Part shown: positions 17,652 to 26,652 of the stretch, in pieces
How positions within the stretch are numbered: position 1 is the stretch's first letter
Layout of the letters: each line of letters opens with the position of its first letter
Source of the DNA: a bacterium
Lineage (GTDB): Bacteria > Elusimicrobiota > Elusimicrobia > UBA1565
Assembly: GCA_004322435.1 (NCBI GenBank)
Contig: SCTT01000319.1
Span: 1-35,246 of the forward strand
DNA length: 35,246 nucleotides
Direction of reading: 5' to 3'
The notes under the pieces: model-generated
The model's input: the letters and a program-made list of their open reading frames with translations, nothing else
The model's database searches: none
Told to the model about the DNA's origin: nothing
Position numbers and translations under genes: made by a program

Positions 17652-18565
17652 AGCAGGCTCCGATAGCGGGTGAAGGCCTTGGCCGCGCGCTCGGGCAGGA
17701 AGGCGGTCAGCGCCTCCTTGTCCTTCTGCAGCGCCGTCACCAAGGCGAGGTTCTTCTCGTAGCCGAGGAACTCGCCCACCATGTCCTTGGTGAAGTCGTG
17801 CACGTTGCGGTCCTGGCGCACCGAGGGCTTCGCAAAGACGACCTTGAACCCCTGCGCCTGCAGGTGGTACGCGCCCCAGATGTCGTCCATGCGGCCGATG
17901 CCCGGGAACATGAAGTAGTGCCGCAGGGCCTCGCGGGTCAGGAAGGTGTTCTGGGAGTTGAACGGCGCCCAGGCGTTTGAGGCCAGCGGGAAGCCGGCCG
18001 CCTCGAAGCGGCAGGCCGGGCGGTGCTCCATGCGGCAGAGCGCGTCGATGTCGGGGTCCCCGTCCCAGAAGTCGGCCTGCACGTCGCAGCGGCCGAGCGG
18101 CTCGCCCGCCGCGACCTGCGAGTAGTCGCGCTTGTGCAGGAGCTGCAGCGGGTAGCCGCGGTGCCACAGGTGGCGGTAGTTCGTGGCGCCGACGGGGTCG
18201 AAGACCGGGAGGTCCGTCTTGAAGAGGCGGCCGCGGGGGTGCGTGCCGACGAGGAGGTCCGTCCCCCAGCCCTCGTAGGGGACGTTGTCGTCGTCGACCG
18301 TGGCGACGACGTCGGCGCCCTGGCGGTAGGCGTGGAGGAAGCCCATGTTGCGGCGCTGGATGCAGCTCCAGCCGATGGCGTCGGAGAGCTCCTTGTCGAG
18401 CTCCTCCTGCATCGCCGGCGTCATGTAGAGGCCGCGACCCAGCTTGTAGTCGGCCGGGGTCTTCTTGTCTCCGACGACGACGAGCTCCCAGCCCTCCATC
18501 CGGTCGAAGAGCCGGATGGCCTCGGTGGGCGGGTTGATGGTGGTCGAGACGATGAACTTCTTCAT
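17648..18565 (-). CDS. STELLO/RGP (GT75)-like putative glycosyltransferase
   Basis: MKKFIVSTTINPPTEAIRLFDRMEGWELVVVGDKKTPADYKL...DAIGWSCIQRRNMGFLHAYRQGADVVATVDDDNVPYEGWG; ATGA start. Confidence 0.7.
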   Translation of the reverse strand: MKKFIVSTTINPPTEAIRLFDRMEGWELVVVGDKKTPADYKLGRGLYMTPAMQEELDKELSDAIGWSCIQRRNMGFLHAYRQGADVVATVDDDNVPYEGWGTDLLVGTHPRGRLFKTDLPVFDPVGATNYRHLWHRGYPLQLLHKRDYSQVAAGEPLGRCDVQADFWDGDPDIDALCRMEHRPACRFEAAGFPLASNAWAPFNSQNTFLTREALRHYFMFPGIGRMDDIWGAYHLQAQGFKVVFAKPSVRQDRNVHDFTKDMVGEFLGYEKNLALVTALQKDKEALTAFLPERAAKAFTRYRSLL

Positions 18566-19272
18566 CCCGCCTGCCCCGGGTTGGCCCCGAGCACCTCGCG
18601 GGCGAGGTACCCGAGCAGATGCGTCCCGCCCGCCAGCGCCTTGAAGTGCGTCTCGCCGTAGAAGCGCGGGCTCTCGACGGCCGGCACCTCGGTGCGCGAC
18701 TGGCGGAGCTTGTAGGAGCGGGCGGCCATGCACAGATCGACCGAGTGCCCCTCCTCCTCGACCCTCATCGCCTTGAAGGCCTCCACGCGGAAGCCCTTGA
18801 TGCCGTGCAGGATATCGGTGAGGTACGCGCCCTCGCGGCGCCACAGGAGCGCGACCAGGGCGCCCAGGACCTGGACGAACCACTTGCGCGGACGCACCAC
18901 GTCGGCGTCCTCCTCGTTGCGGCCGCCGGCCATGTTGCGGCTGGCGGCCACGAGGTCGGGTCCGGCCAAGAGGGCCTTGCGGATGTCGCTGACGATGGAC
19001 ACCGGCACGGTGCCCTTCGGGAAGAAGACGACCAGCGCGTCGGTCTTGGCTACGCGCGCGGCGTGGACGTACGCGGCGTTCAGGCCGCGCTTGGGCTGCA
19101 CGTGGACGGGGATCCCTAAACCCTTCAGGTAGTCGCCCGTGCCGTCCTTCGAGCCGCCGTCGACGCAAAAGACCTCGTCGAACTCGCCGCGCGGCAAGAG
19201 CGGCACGTCGCGGCGGCAGCCTTCGAGCTCGTTGAAGGTCAGCAGGCACAGGCCGACGGTGGGGGCGCTCAT
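18562..19272 (-). CDS. Glycosyltransferase family 2
   Basis: MSAPTVGLCLLTFNELEGCRRDVPLLPRGEFDEVFCVDGGSKDGTGDYLKGLGIPVHVQPKRGLNAAY. Confidence 0.8.
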   Translation of the reverse strand: MSAPTVGLCLLTFNELEGCRRDVPLLPRGEFDEVFCVDGGSKDGTGDYLKGLGIPVHVQPKRGLNAAYVHAARVAKTDALVVFFPKGTVPVSIVSDIRKALLAGPDLVAASRNMAGGRNEEDADVVRPRKWFVQVLGALVALLWRREGAYLTDILHGIKGFRVEAFKAMRVEEEGHSVDLCMAARSYKLRQSRTEVPAVESPRFYGETHFKALAGGTHLLGYLAREVLGANPGQAG

Positions 19273-19287
19273 CGGGAGACCCTTAGG

Positions 19288-20385
19288 CTAGCAAACACGG
19301 TAGAGGGCTTCCACGCGGGCGGCCACCGACTCCATCCCGAACGCCTTCGCCCGCTCGCGGGCCCCGGCCGCGAGGCGCGCGCGGAGGCCGGGGTCGTCCA
19401 ACAGCCGCCGCAGCGGCGCCGCGGCCCCCGGGTCCGGGTCGCCGTCGAAGAGCAGGCCGCTGCGCCCGTCCTCGACCGCCTCGGCCGTCCCGCCGACCCG
19501 GCTGCCCAAGACCGGCAGTCCGGAGGCCAAGGCCTCGAGCAAGGCGTTCGAGAGGCCCTCCGAGACCGACGGAAGCACGAACACGTCCGCGGCGCGGTAG
19601 AGCGGCGCCGGGTCACAGACCGGCTCGAGGACGCGCGGCCCCAAGGCCTCGAGGGCCACCCGCTCGGGACCGGCGCCCACGCAGACGAACTGGGGCGGCG
19701 GGACCGTCCCCGCGCACGCCCGCCCGAACGCCCTCGCGAAGGCCGGCAGGCGCTTCTCCCACGCCAGGCGGCCCATGTAAAGGAACACGGGGCCGGGGCC
19801 CAATCCCAGAGCGGCGCGCAGGGACTCCTTCTCGCCCGAGGCGGGAGGCCGGAAGCGTTTAAGGTCCACGCCGTTGGGGACGACTTCCGCCGTCCCCAGG
19901 CCGTGCTCCGCGAGCTCGTCGGAGAGCTCGGCGGCGACGGCGATGAAGCGCGGACGCAGGAGCTTGAAGAGCGCGAGCTTGAGCCGTCCCGCGGCGCTCT
20001 TGGCCGACAGCGCGATCTCGCCGATGCCCTTCCCCCCGCCCAGCTTCACGACCGCGGGCTTCCCGAGCAGCCTCCCCGCCAACGCCGCGGCCAGCGCCGG
20101 GGAGGAGGCGAGGTGGGCGTGCACCGCGTCGTAGTCGCCCCGCAGCAGACGTTTGAGGCAGGCCGCGAAGAACACCGACGAGTTGAGGACCCCGCCGCCC
20201 CAGGCCGCCAGGCGCTCGACCGGGACGCCGTCGACGTCCTCGCGCGCGGGGAGACCGGGCAGGGCGCGGGTGAGCACGAAGACGTCGTGGCCGCGCGCGC
20301 GCAGCGCGCGGGAGAGCTCGTAGGCCTGGCGCTCGGCCCCGCCCAAGGACGGCGGGAAGCCCGCGCTGACCATGGCCACCCTCAC
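19288..20385 (-). CDS. Glycosyltransferase family 4
   Basis: RVAMVSAGFPPSLGGAERQAYELSRALRARGHDVFVLTR...VVPNGVDLKRF...YMGRLAWEKRLPAF...VFVLPSVSEGLSNALLEALASGLPVLGSRVGGTAEAVEDGRSGLLF; GTG start in GTGA overlap. Confidence 0.9.
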   Translation of the reverse strand: MRVAMVSAGFPPSLGGAERQAYELSRALRARGHDVFVLTRALPGLPAREDVDGVPVERLAAWGGGVLNSSVFFAACLKRLLRGDYDAVHAHLASSPALAAALAGRLLGKPAVVKLGGGKGIGEIALSAKSAAGRLKLALFKLLRPRFIAVAAELSDELAEHGLGTAEVVPNGVDLKRFRPPASGEKESLRAALGLGPGPVFLYMGRLAWEKRLPAFARAFGRACAGTVPPPQFVCVGAGPERVALEALGPRVLEPVCDPAPLYRAADVFVLPSVSEGLSNALLEALASGLPVLGSRVGGTAEAVEDGRSGLLFDGDPDPGAAAPLRRLLDDPGLRARLAAGARERAKAFGMESVAARVEALYRVC

Positions 20386-21413
20386 GGGCCCGGCCTTTCC
20401 GCCAAAAACCCCACCTTGGGCACGACGCCGTGGGCCAGTTGGCTGACGATGCGCAGTCCCGCGCCTTCGAACCAGCCGCGCACCTCCTCTTTGGTGTGCT
20501 TGGTCTGAAACGGCGGGGCCAGCCAGTCGAAGTTCTCGATGAGGCGCACGCCGAACTGGGGGTCGACCGAGTACGTCAGGTACTTGAGCACGGGCACCGC
20601 GCCGAGCAGCGTCAGCGGCCAGCACAGCGCGTAGAGCAGATGGAAGGGCATCCGCGTCGTGACGACGCGCAGGGAATCGGAGAGGAGCTGGCGCGCCCAC
20701 ACGAGGACCCACACCAACGGCAGCGCGCTCCTGAGCCAGGCGCGCGTCGAGCGCAAGGGGTTCGTCTTGAAGCTGGACCAGGGGCCGGGCGTGCCGTAGA
20801 CCCACACCGAGAGCTTCCCCCCCTTCTTGACGAGAGGGGCGATGCGGTCGAAGGCGCCCTTCGTGTCGGCGGTGTGGTGGATGACGCCGTGGCTGAACAC
20901 CAGGTCGAAGGTCCCGGCCTTAAACGGCGGCCGCAGCAAGTCCCCCTGGACGACGTGCAGGCGCGGGTTCTCGCGCATCGTGCGGATCAGTCGCGTCAGG
21001 GCGTCCGAGAGGTCCACCGAGACGACCTCGGCGCCGAGCTCCAAGGCCGCCAGCGAGAAGCGGCCCATGCCGCAGCCCGCGTCCAGCGTGAGCTTGCCGG
21101 CCAGGGCGGCGGGCGGCAGCTGCACCTCCTCCAAGAAGATGTCCCGGTCGACGCCCGGGCGGGGGCCCGGGTAGCGGTGCCACTCGAAGCCGAAGCGCTC
21201 GGCGGTGCTCGCGACGCGGCCGTCCTTCATCGCGTCGCCCAAGCGCAGGCGCGGGACGCCGTCGGCGATGGGGTACTGCACAGAGCAGCGCCGGCAGCGC
21301 AGGGAGCCGCTGTCGAGCTCGGCGCCCTCGTGAGGATGGTCGTCTAAAGAGGCGAACTCGAGCTCCCCCGAGCAGACGGGGCAGGCCAAGAGCGGGAGGA
21401 GGGCCATCTTCAT
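20382..21413 (-). CDS. SAM-dependent methyltransferase with N-terminal Trm112-like zinc ribbon
   Basis: MKMALLPLLACPVCSGELEF...LRCRRCSVQYPIADGVPRL, then LTLDAGCGMGRFSLAALELGAEVVSVDLSDAL...FDLVFSHGVIHHTADTKGAFDRIAPLVKKGGKLSVWVYG. Confidence 0.87.
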   Translation of the reverse strand: MKMALLPLLACPVCSGELEFASLDDHPHEGAELDSGSLRCRRCSVQYPIADGVPRLRLGDAMKDGRVASTAERFGFEWHRYPGPRPGVDRDIFLEEVQLPPAALAGKLTLDAGCGMGRFSLAALELGAEVVSVDLSDALTRLIRTMRENPRLHVVQGDLLRPPFKAGTFDLVFSHGVIHHTADTKGAFDRIAPLVKKGGKLSVWVYGTPGPWSSFKTNPLRSTRAWLRSALPLVWVLVWARQLLSDSLRVVTTRMPFHLLYALCWPLTLLGAVPVLKYLTYSVDPQFGVRLIENFDWLAPPFQTKHTKEEVRGWFEGAGLRIVSQLAHGVVPKVGFLAERPGP

Positions 21414-23236
21414 ACGCTGAGACGGTACCAAACGAGCCCAGCGCGCGCCCAGGCCGCCCAGGCGAGCACGGCCGCGAGGCACAAGAGCGTCCAGCCCGGC
21501 GGCTCATAGCGGAAGTCGGCCTGAAACGGGCCGTCGGGGACGTCCACCTGCAAGAACAGGCCTTCGGCCAACCGCGTCGGGGCGGGACGCCCGTCCACCC
21601 AGGCCCGCCAGCCGGGGCACTCCGGTATCGCGAAAGTCAACGGGCCGGGCCCCGCGCCGCGCACGCGCCAGGACTCGGGCCGCGGGCTCTGCACGGAAGC
21701 CGACCCGCCGGGGACGCGGGCCAGAGCCGCGGCGCCGTCCACGCGCGCGTAGGGGGTCCCGCCGGGTCCGGGCAGGACGGCCGACACGCCCAGCGCGCGC
21801 ACGCCGGGGGCCGAAGGCGTCGCAAGATAGAGCCGGCTCGGGTCCGCGGCCGGACGCCCTTCGGCCGCGAAAGCGTACTCGGCCAGGCGCGCGGGGTAGT
21901 AGGCGGCGTAGCCGTTCACGTTCATCAGCCGGTACATCATCGTCTTGTCGGCGTTGGGCAGGCCCGGCGCCGTCAGCACCCGTTCGAGGCGCCCGCCCAA
22001 GGCCTCGGCCACCGCGCGGTTGGGCGCGAGGTACGCCGCGGCGTCCTCGGAGCCGAGGAGAGACGCGCCCGTCCGCCCCGCCTCGGCCAGCGCCGCCAGC
22101 GCGAGCACGCCCGCGCCGAGCCGTGCCGTGCGCGAGGCGCTGCGCGCGAAGCGGGCCCAACCCAGCGCCGCCGCCAGCCACAGGCCCCAAAGGGTCCAGA
22201 CGCCGAAGCGCGCGGGCACGCGCGAGAGCGCGGCCAGCGGCCCGTCCTTCCAGAGCGCCCACCACGGAGCGTGGGAGCCCGCCGCCAGCGCCGCGCCGGC
22301 GGCGGCCAAGGCCCACCCGGCGCGGGCGGCCGGCAGGGAGCCGGCTCCGGCCGCCGCGGCCGCCAGCGGCGCGAGCCCCAGGCTCAGCGCGTACTCCTCG
22401 AACCACTCCGACGGGTCGCCCGCGAACGTGCCGTCCCGCGGGTCGCCGAAGGCGCGGGGCGAGAGCAAAGTCGCCAGCGCCCGCGGCGGCATCGAGTAGG
22501 CGGACGCGAAGGCCTCCGGCAGGCCGCGGCGGTTGGAGCGCGTCAGGAGCTCCGCGGCGGGCACGGCCTGCACGAGCGCGAGCGCCGCCGCGCCGGCGGC
22601 CCCGACGAGGAACGCGCGGCCGCGGCCGCGCGGCTCGGCCAGCGACCAAGACGCCATCGCCAGGGCGTTCATCGCCGCGAACTGCGGGTGGCCGCTAAGC
22701 CCTTGGAGCGCCCAGACGCCGGCGAGGAGCCAGGCCCTCCGCTCGAGGAGGGCGAGCCAGCACCAGGGAACCCACGCGAGGGAGAAGAGCAGGGTCGGCA
22801 CGCCCTGGAGCAGCCGCCCGGCCGTGAACGGGGAGAGCGCGAACGCCGCGCCGAGCGCCGCGGCGGAGGCCGCCCCGGCGCCGAGGCGGCGCGCCAGCAG
22901 CTGCGCGCCGACGAAGGCCAAGAGCAGATGGAAGAAGGCCAGCGCCGTGAACGCCCATACGGCCGGGAACAGGCGCGTCAACGTCGCCGGCGGGTAGAAG
23001 AGCGCCGTCTGCGGGTCGGCCAGGTGCGGTACGCCGGAGAAGACGTAGGGGTTCCAGAACGGCAGGTGGCCGGCGGCCAGGCGCGACGCCGCGAGGTGGT
23101 GCAGCGGCACGTGATAGCCGTAGAGGTCGCCGAAGTTCGCGACGGCCCGGCCCGGATCGAGCAGCGCCGGGCCCAGGAGCGCCGCGAAGGCGGCGGCCGC
23201 GGCCAGCGCCCAGGCGGCGTCGCGGCGCCCGGTCAC
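21410..23236 (-). CDS. YfhO-like polytopic membrane protein
   Basis: GDLYGYHVPLHHLAASRLAAGHLPFWNPYVFSGVPHLADPQTALFYPPATL; about a dozen hydrophobic segments; GTG start in GTGA overlap. Confidence 0.78.
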   Translation of the reverse strand: MTGRRDAAWALAAAAAFAALLGPALLDPGRAVANFGDLYGYHVPLHHLAASRLAAGHLPFWNPYVFSGVPHLADPQTALFYPPATLTRLFPAVWAFTALAFFHLLLAFVGAQLLARRLGAGAASAAALGAAFALSPFTAGRLLQGVPTLLFSLAWVPWCWLALLERRAWLLAGVWALQGLSGHPQFAAMNALAMASWSLAEPRGRGRAFLVGAAGAAALALVQAVPAAELLTRSNRRGLPEAFASAYSMPPRALATLLSPRAFGDPRDGTFAGDPSEWFEEYALSLGLAPLAAAAAGAGSLPAARAGWALAAAGAALAAGSHAPWWALWKDGPLAALSRVPARFGVWTLWGLWLAAALGWARFARSASRTARLGAGVLALAALAEAGRTGASLLGSEDAAAYLAPNRAVAEALGGRLERVLTAPGLPNADKTMMYRLMNVNGYAAYYPARLAEYAFAAEGRPAADPSRLYLATPSAPGVRALGVSAVLPGPGGTPYARVDGAAALARVPGGSASVQSPRPESWRVRGAGPGPLTFAIPECPGWRAWVDGRPAPTRLAEGLFLQVDVPDGPFQADFRYEPPGWTLLCLAAVLAWAAWARAGLVWYRLSV

Positions 23237-25176
23237 GCGGCCTCCGCGAGCAGGCCCCGCGCGGACCAGAGGCCCAGCGCCGCGAGCGTGACCAGGGTGA
23301 GGGAGAGGCCGAGCCGGAAGGAGAGCGGGTCGTAGCGCAGCACCACCCGCCACGGGCCGGCGGGGACCGGACGCTTCACGAAGGCCCCCAGCGCGGGCTC
23401 GAAGGCGGGGCGCGGCGGCCAGGCGCGCCAGCCGGGGCCGAGCGGCTCGGCCAGGTAGAGCCAGCCCGCCTCCTCGGCGGCCCCCGCCGCCTCGAGGCGC
23501 CCCGGGCCCGAGCGAGCGACGCTGAGCGGCCGCGCGGCCGCGGGGTCGGGGGGTTGCGCCGAGTCCGCGGGGAGCGCGGCGCCGGCCGCCGGGGGGAACC
23601 ACCAGGCGCGGGCGACCGGCGCGACGGGGGTCGAGACGTCCCAGAGCGCGGCCCCGCGCGGCGTCAGGCCCGGGGCCGAGACGGGGCCGGGCGTGAGCAG
23701 CGCGCCGGCGTCGGCCCAGGGCATCCAGCGCGCCGCCTCGGCGGCGCCGGAACGGCTTTGGATGAAGTCGAGGAAGGCGTACTGCCGGGCGGGCACGAGC
23801 GGCTCCCCGAAGCCGGTGACGGACTCGACGCGGTAGGGCGCGTTCGAGAGCCCGTAGAGGCGGCGCTTTAAATCCAGCGCGGCCTGGTCCGAGTCGGACC
23901 CGACGGCGCGCTGGGCGTGCAGGGCCTTGGGCGACATCAGCACGCGGTGCGGACCCGCCGCCGCGCGCGCGGCGGCCACGACGGGCCCCGCGTCCGTCCA
24001 AAGCGCCGCCGGGGCGGTCGGATGGGCGCCGGCCGCGTAGACGGCGAGCTCGGCGAGCGCCGCCGCCAGCGCCCACGGCGCCCAGCGCCGGCCGGAGAGC
24101 CCCCGCGCGCACAGGAGCGCGAGCAGCGGGACGAGGAGGTAGGACAGGTTCCCGGGATAGCGGACGTAACGCAGCGGCGGCAGCGCCGCCCAGAGCCCGC
24201 GCGAGACGGGGTTCGTCCCGCCGAGGAGGAGCAGGGCCGTCCCCGCCCCGTACACGAGCGCCCCGGCCGCCGCCGCGGGACCGGCCGCGGTCAAGCCGAG
24301 GAGCGCCGCCGCGCCCGGGACGAGGCCGGCGTAGGCGGTCTTCCACCACCAGACGGCCGGGTCGTAGTCGGCCGGCGGGATGAGCGGCGGAGCGCTCAGC
24401 TGCACGAGGTCCCGCGGCGTAAACGACCAGGTCAGGGCCTCCTCGGACGACAGCCCCGCGCCGCGCTTCGAGCCGCGCGCGAGCTCGAGGGCCGGCACGA
24501 GCAGCACCCCGGCGAGCGCCGCGGCGAGCGCCGCGGCGGCGGCCCAGCGTCCGGCCCGGGCCGCGAGCCCCGCGAAGCCCTCGGCCCGCCGGACGCTCAA
24601 CAAAAACGCCGCCAGCGCCCCGCCCGCCGTCATCGTGGGATAGCCGGCGAGGAAGGAGAGCGCCAGCGACAGGGCCAACGGGAGCGGCGCGTCGGCGAAA
24701 AGCAGGAACGCCGGCAAGAACGCCAGCGCTCCCAGATGGTTGAGGAACGGCAGCCGGCTGACCGCGACGCCGCCCAGCGCCGCCGCGACGGCCCCCGCGG
24801 CGGCGGCCGAACGGGAGAAGCCTCCGCGGCGCAGCGCCAAGAGCCACAGCGCGGCGGTCAGGGCGTAGCTCAGCGCGTGGTAGACGGCCAGCGCGGAGGC
24901 GAAGCCGAACAGGTGGAAAGGCGCCGTCAGAGGATGCCAGGCCGCGCACTGCATCTGGGCGGCCAGCGGCATCCCGAGGTAGTCGTAGGGGTTCCAGAGC
25001 GGAAGCGCCCCCGCCTGCGCGAGCTGCGCGGGCAGCGCGCGCCAGGCGAAGTGGATGTAGAGGAGGTCGCCCCAGTAGAAGGTGCGCCCGGCCAGACGCA
25101 ATCCGCCGAACAGCGCGCCCGCCAGGGCCGCGCCGGCGGCCAGGACCCCGAAGTCGCGGCGCGAGAGCCCGCTCAT
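23233..25176 (-). CDS. YfhO-like polytopic membrane protein (tandem paralogue)
   Basis: MSGLSRRDFGVLAAGAALAGALFGGLRLAGRTFYWGDLLYIHFAWRALPAQLAQAGALPLWNPYDYLGMPLAAQMQCAAWHPLTAPFHLFGF; ATGA start. Confidence 0.78.
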   Translation of the reverse strand: MSGLSRRDFGVLAAGAALAGALFGGLRLAGRTFYWGDLLYIHFAWRALPAQLAQAGALPLWNPYDYLGMPLAAQMQCAAWHPLTAPFHLFGFASALAVYHALSYALTAALWLLALRRGGFSRSAAAAGAVAAALGGVAVSRLPFLNHLGALAFLPAFLLFADAPLPLALSLALSFLAGYPTMTAGGALAAFLLSVRRAEGFAGLAARAGRWAAAAALAAALAGVLLVPALELARGSKRGAGLSSEEALTWSFTPRDLVQLSAPPLIPPADYDPAVWWWKTAYAGLVPGAAALLGLTAAGPAAAAGALVYGAGTALLLLGGTNPVSRGLWAALPPLRYVRYPGNLSYLLVPLLALLCARGLSGRRWAPWALAAALAELAVYAAGAHPTAPAALWTDAGPVVAAARAAAGPHRVLMSPKALHAQRAVGSDSDQAALDLKRRLYGLSNAPYRVESVTGFGEPLVPARQYAFLDFIQSRSGAAEAARWMPWADAGALLTPGPVSAPGLTPRGAALWDVSTPVAPVARAWWFPPAAGAALPADSAQPPDPAAARPLSVARSGPGRLEAAGAAEEAGWLYLAEPLGPGWRAWPPRPAFEPALGAFVKRPVPAGPWRVVLRYDPLSFRLGLSLTLVTLAALGLWSARGLLAEAA

Positions 25177-26642
25177 CCGCCGGGCCTGCGGCGCAGCACG
25201 GGGCAGGCCTGGCCCCCGCGCGCGAGGGCGGCGACCGCCCGCGGCTCGTCGCCCAGGCGGCGGTACACCGCGGCCAGCTCGCGCCAGGCGCGCGGACGGT
25301 AAGGGTCGAGGCGCAGCGAGGCTTCGAAGGCCTCCGCCGCTCGGGTCAGGTGCAGGGCCGGGTCCTCGCCGGCGGCGGCGCGCCCGAGCGCCGCGTGCGC
25401 GTAGACGAGCGGAGACTCGGAGTCGCGCGGACGGCGCGCCGCCGCGTCGGCGGCCAGCGCCTGCGCCTCGAGGAGGCGCCCCTCCCCGAGCGCGAAGGCG
25501 GCCTGGGCGCGCGCCCGGTCGGCCGCCCACAGGGCGAAGACGGCGCTCGCCGCCCAGGCGCCGGCCCAGAGCGCCGCGGCGGCCGCGGGCAAGCGCCAGC
25601 GGCCGCGCACTCCGGCGCCCTCGCCGGATTCCGGCACCGAGCAGGCGGCGAGGTAGCAGAAGAGCCATAGGTTCCCCGGCACCGAGAGCGGCCAGTCCCA
25701 CAGCGAGTGCAGGAGCGCGGCCAGGGCGCCGAAGCGCTTGTAGCTGCGCGCGGAGAAGAGCAGCCGCCACAGGCCCGCGAACCACAGCAGGGCGAACGGG
25801 AGGCCGTACTCGGCGGCGGTCTGCAGCGGCCACTGGTGCGCGTAGACCGCCGTCAGGCCGCTCTCATGGTAGCCGGGCAGCGCCGCGGCGTAGGCGCCCG
25901 GCCCCGCGCCCAGCCACGGCCGGTCCGCCGCCATCGCCGCGGCCGCCCGCCACCAGGCGAGGCGGTCGAGGACCTCCGGCGACTGGAACTTGTTGTAGAC
26001 CGCGACGAGGCACACGAGGGCGCCGGCGAGCGCGGCCCAGGTCTTGGCCTCGCCGCGCCAGCGCGCGGTCAACAGCAGCGCCGCGAAGAACGCCATCCAC
26101 GCCCCGACGCTCTTGGTCCACCAGAGGCACAGGCCCAGCCCCGCGACGAGCAGCCAGTCGCGCCGGTCGGCGGCGACGGGGATGAGCATCAGGACCGCGC
26201 CGGCCCAGGTGTTGGCGTTGAGGAGCGCGCTCTCGGGGCGGTGGGCGCCCAGCCCCCAGCGCTGGTAGACGGCGAGCGTCATCAGCACCCAGGCCGCGGC
26301 CCGCACCGCCTGGTCCACCGTCTCGCGCTCGTCTTTGGAGAGCACCGCGGTCGCCGCGACGACGCCCAGGCCCACGAGGAGGACCGGCAGCTCGAAGGGC
26401 GCCTCGCCGGAGAGCGGACCCCGCCAGGCGCTCAAGGCCGCCAGGGCGGCCAGCCCCGCCAGCCAGGCCCGCGCGCGGGCGGAAGGCAGCGGGACGTAGC
26501 CCAGGCACACGCGCAGGGCCAGCCAGGCGGAGCCGCCGACGGCGACCACCGAGGCCACCAACGTCTGCGCCCAGGGGTCCCACGAGCCCCTCAGGAGGGG
26601 GCCCAGGGCCGCCGGGACGGCGACCAAGAGGGTCAGGAGCAA
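25173..26642 (-). CDS. O-antigen ligase-like (Wzy_C) membrane protein with C-terminal TPR-like segment
   Basis: TTG start 10 bp after the pilQ stop; multiple TMs; WWRAAAAMAADRPWLGAGPGAYAAALPGYHESGLTAVYAHQWPLQTAAEYGLPFALLWFAGLWRLL; C-terminal SLRLDPYRPRAWRELAAVYRRLGDEPRAVAAL. Confidence 0.78.
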   Translation of the reverse strand: MLLTLLVAVPAALGPLLRGSWDPWAQTLVASVVAVGGSAWLALRVCLGYVPLPSARARAWLAGLAALAALSAWRGPLSGEAPFELPVLLVGLGVVAATAVLSKDERETVDQAVRAAAWVLMTLAVYQRWGLGAHRPESALLNANTWAGAVLMLIPVAADRRDWLLVAGLGLCLWWTKSVGAWMAFFAALLLTARWRGEAKTWAALAGALVCLVAVYNKFQSPEVLDRLAWWRAAAAMAADRPWLGAGPGAYAAALPGYHESGLTAVYAHQWPLQTAAEYGLPFALLWFAGLWRLLFSARSYKRFGALAALLHSLWDWPLSVPGNLWLFCYLAACSVPESGEGAGVRGRWRLPAAAAALWAGAWAASAVFALWAADRARAQAAFALGEGRLLEAQALAADAAARRPRDSESPLVYAHAALGRAAAGEDPALHLTRAAEAFEASLRLDPYRPRAWRELAAVYRRLGDEPRAVAALARGGQACPVLRRRPGG

Positions 26643-26652
26643 GCCGCCCCCG

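Noticed and set aside
21410-24949. 1179-aa minus ORF as one giant protein
   Set aside because: Residues before VTGRRDAAW are an out-of-frame read of the upstream YfhO-like gene; the real start is GTG at 23236.
24000-25302. Plus-strand ORF 23917-25302 and similar Arg/Gln/Gly-rich antisense ORFs across the window
   Set aside because: Antisense to well-supported genes, no recognisable domain, composition explained by high GC third positions.
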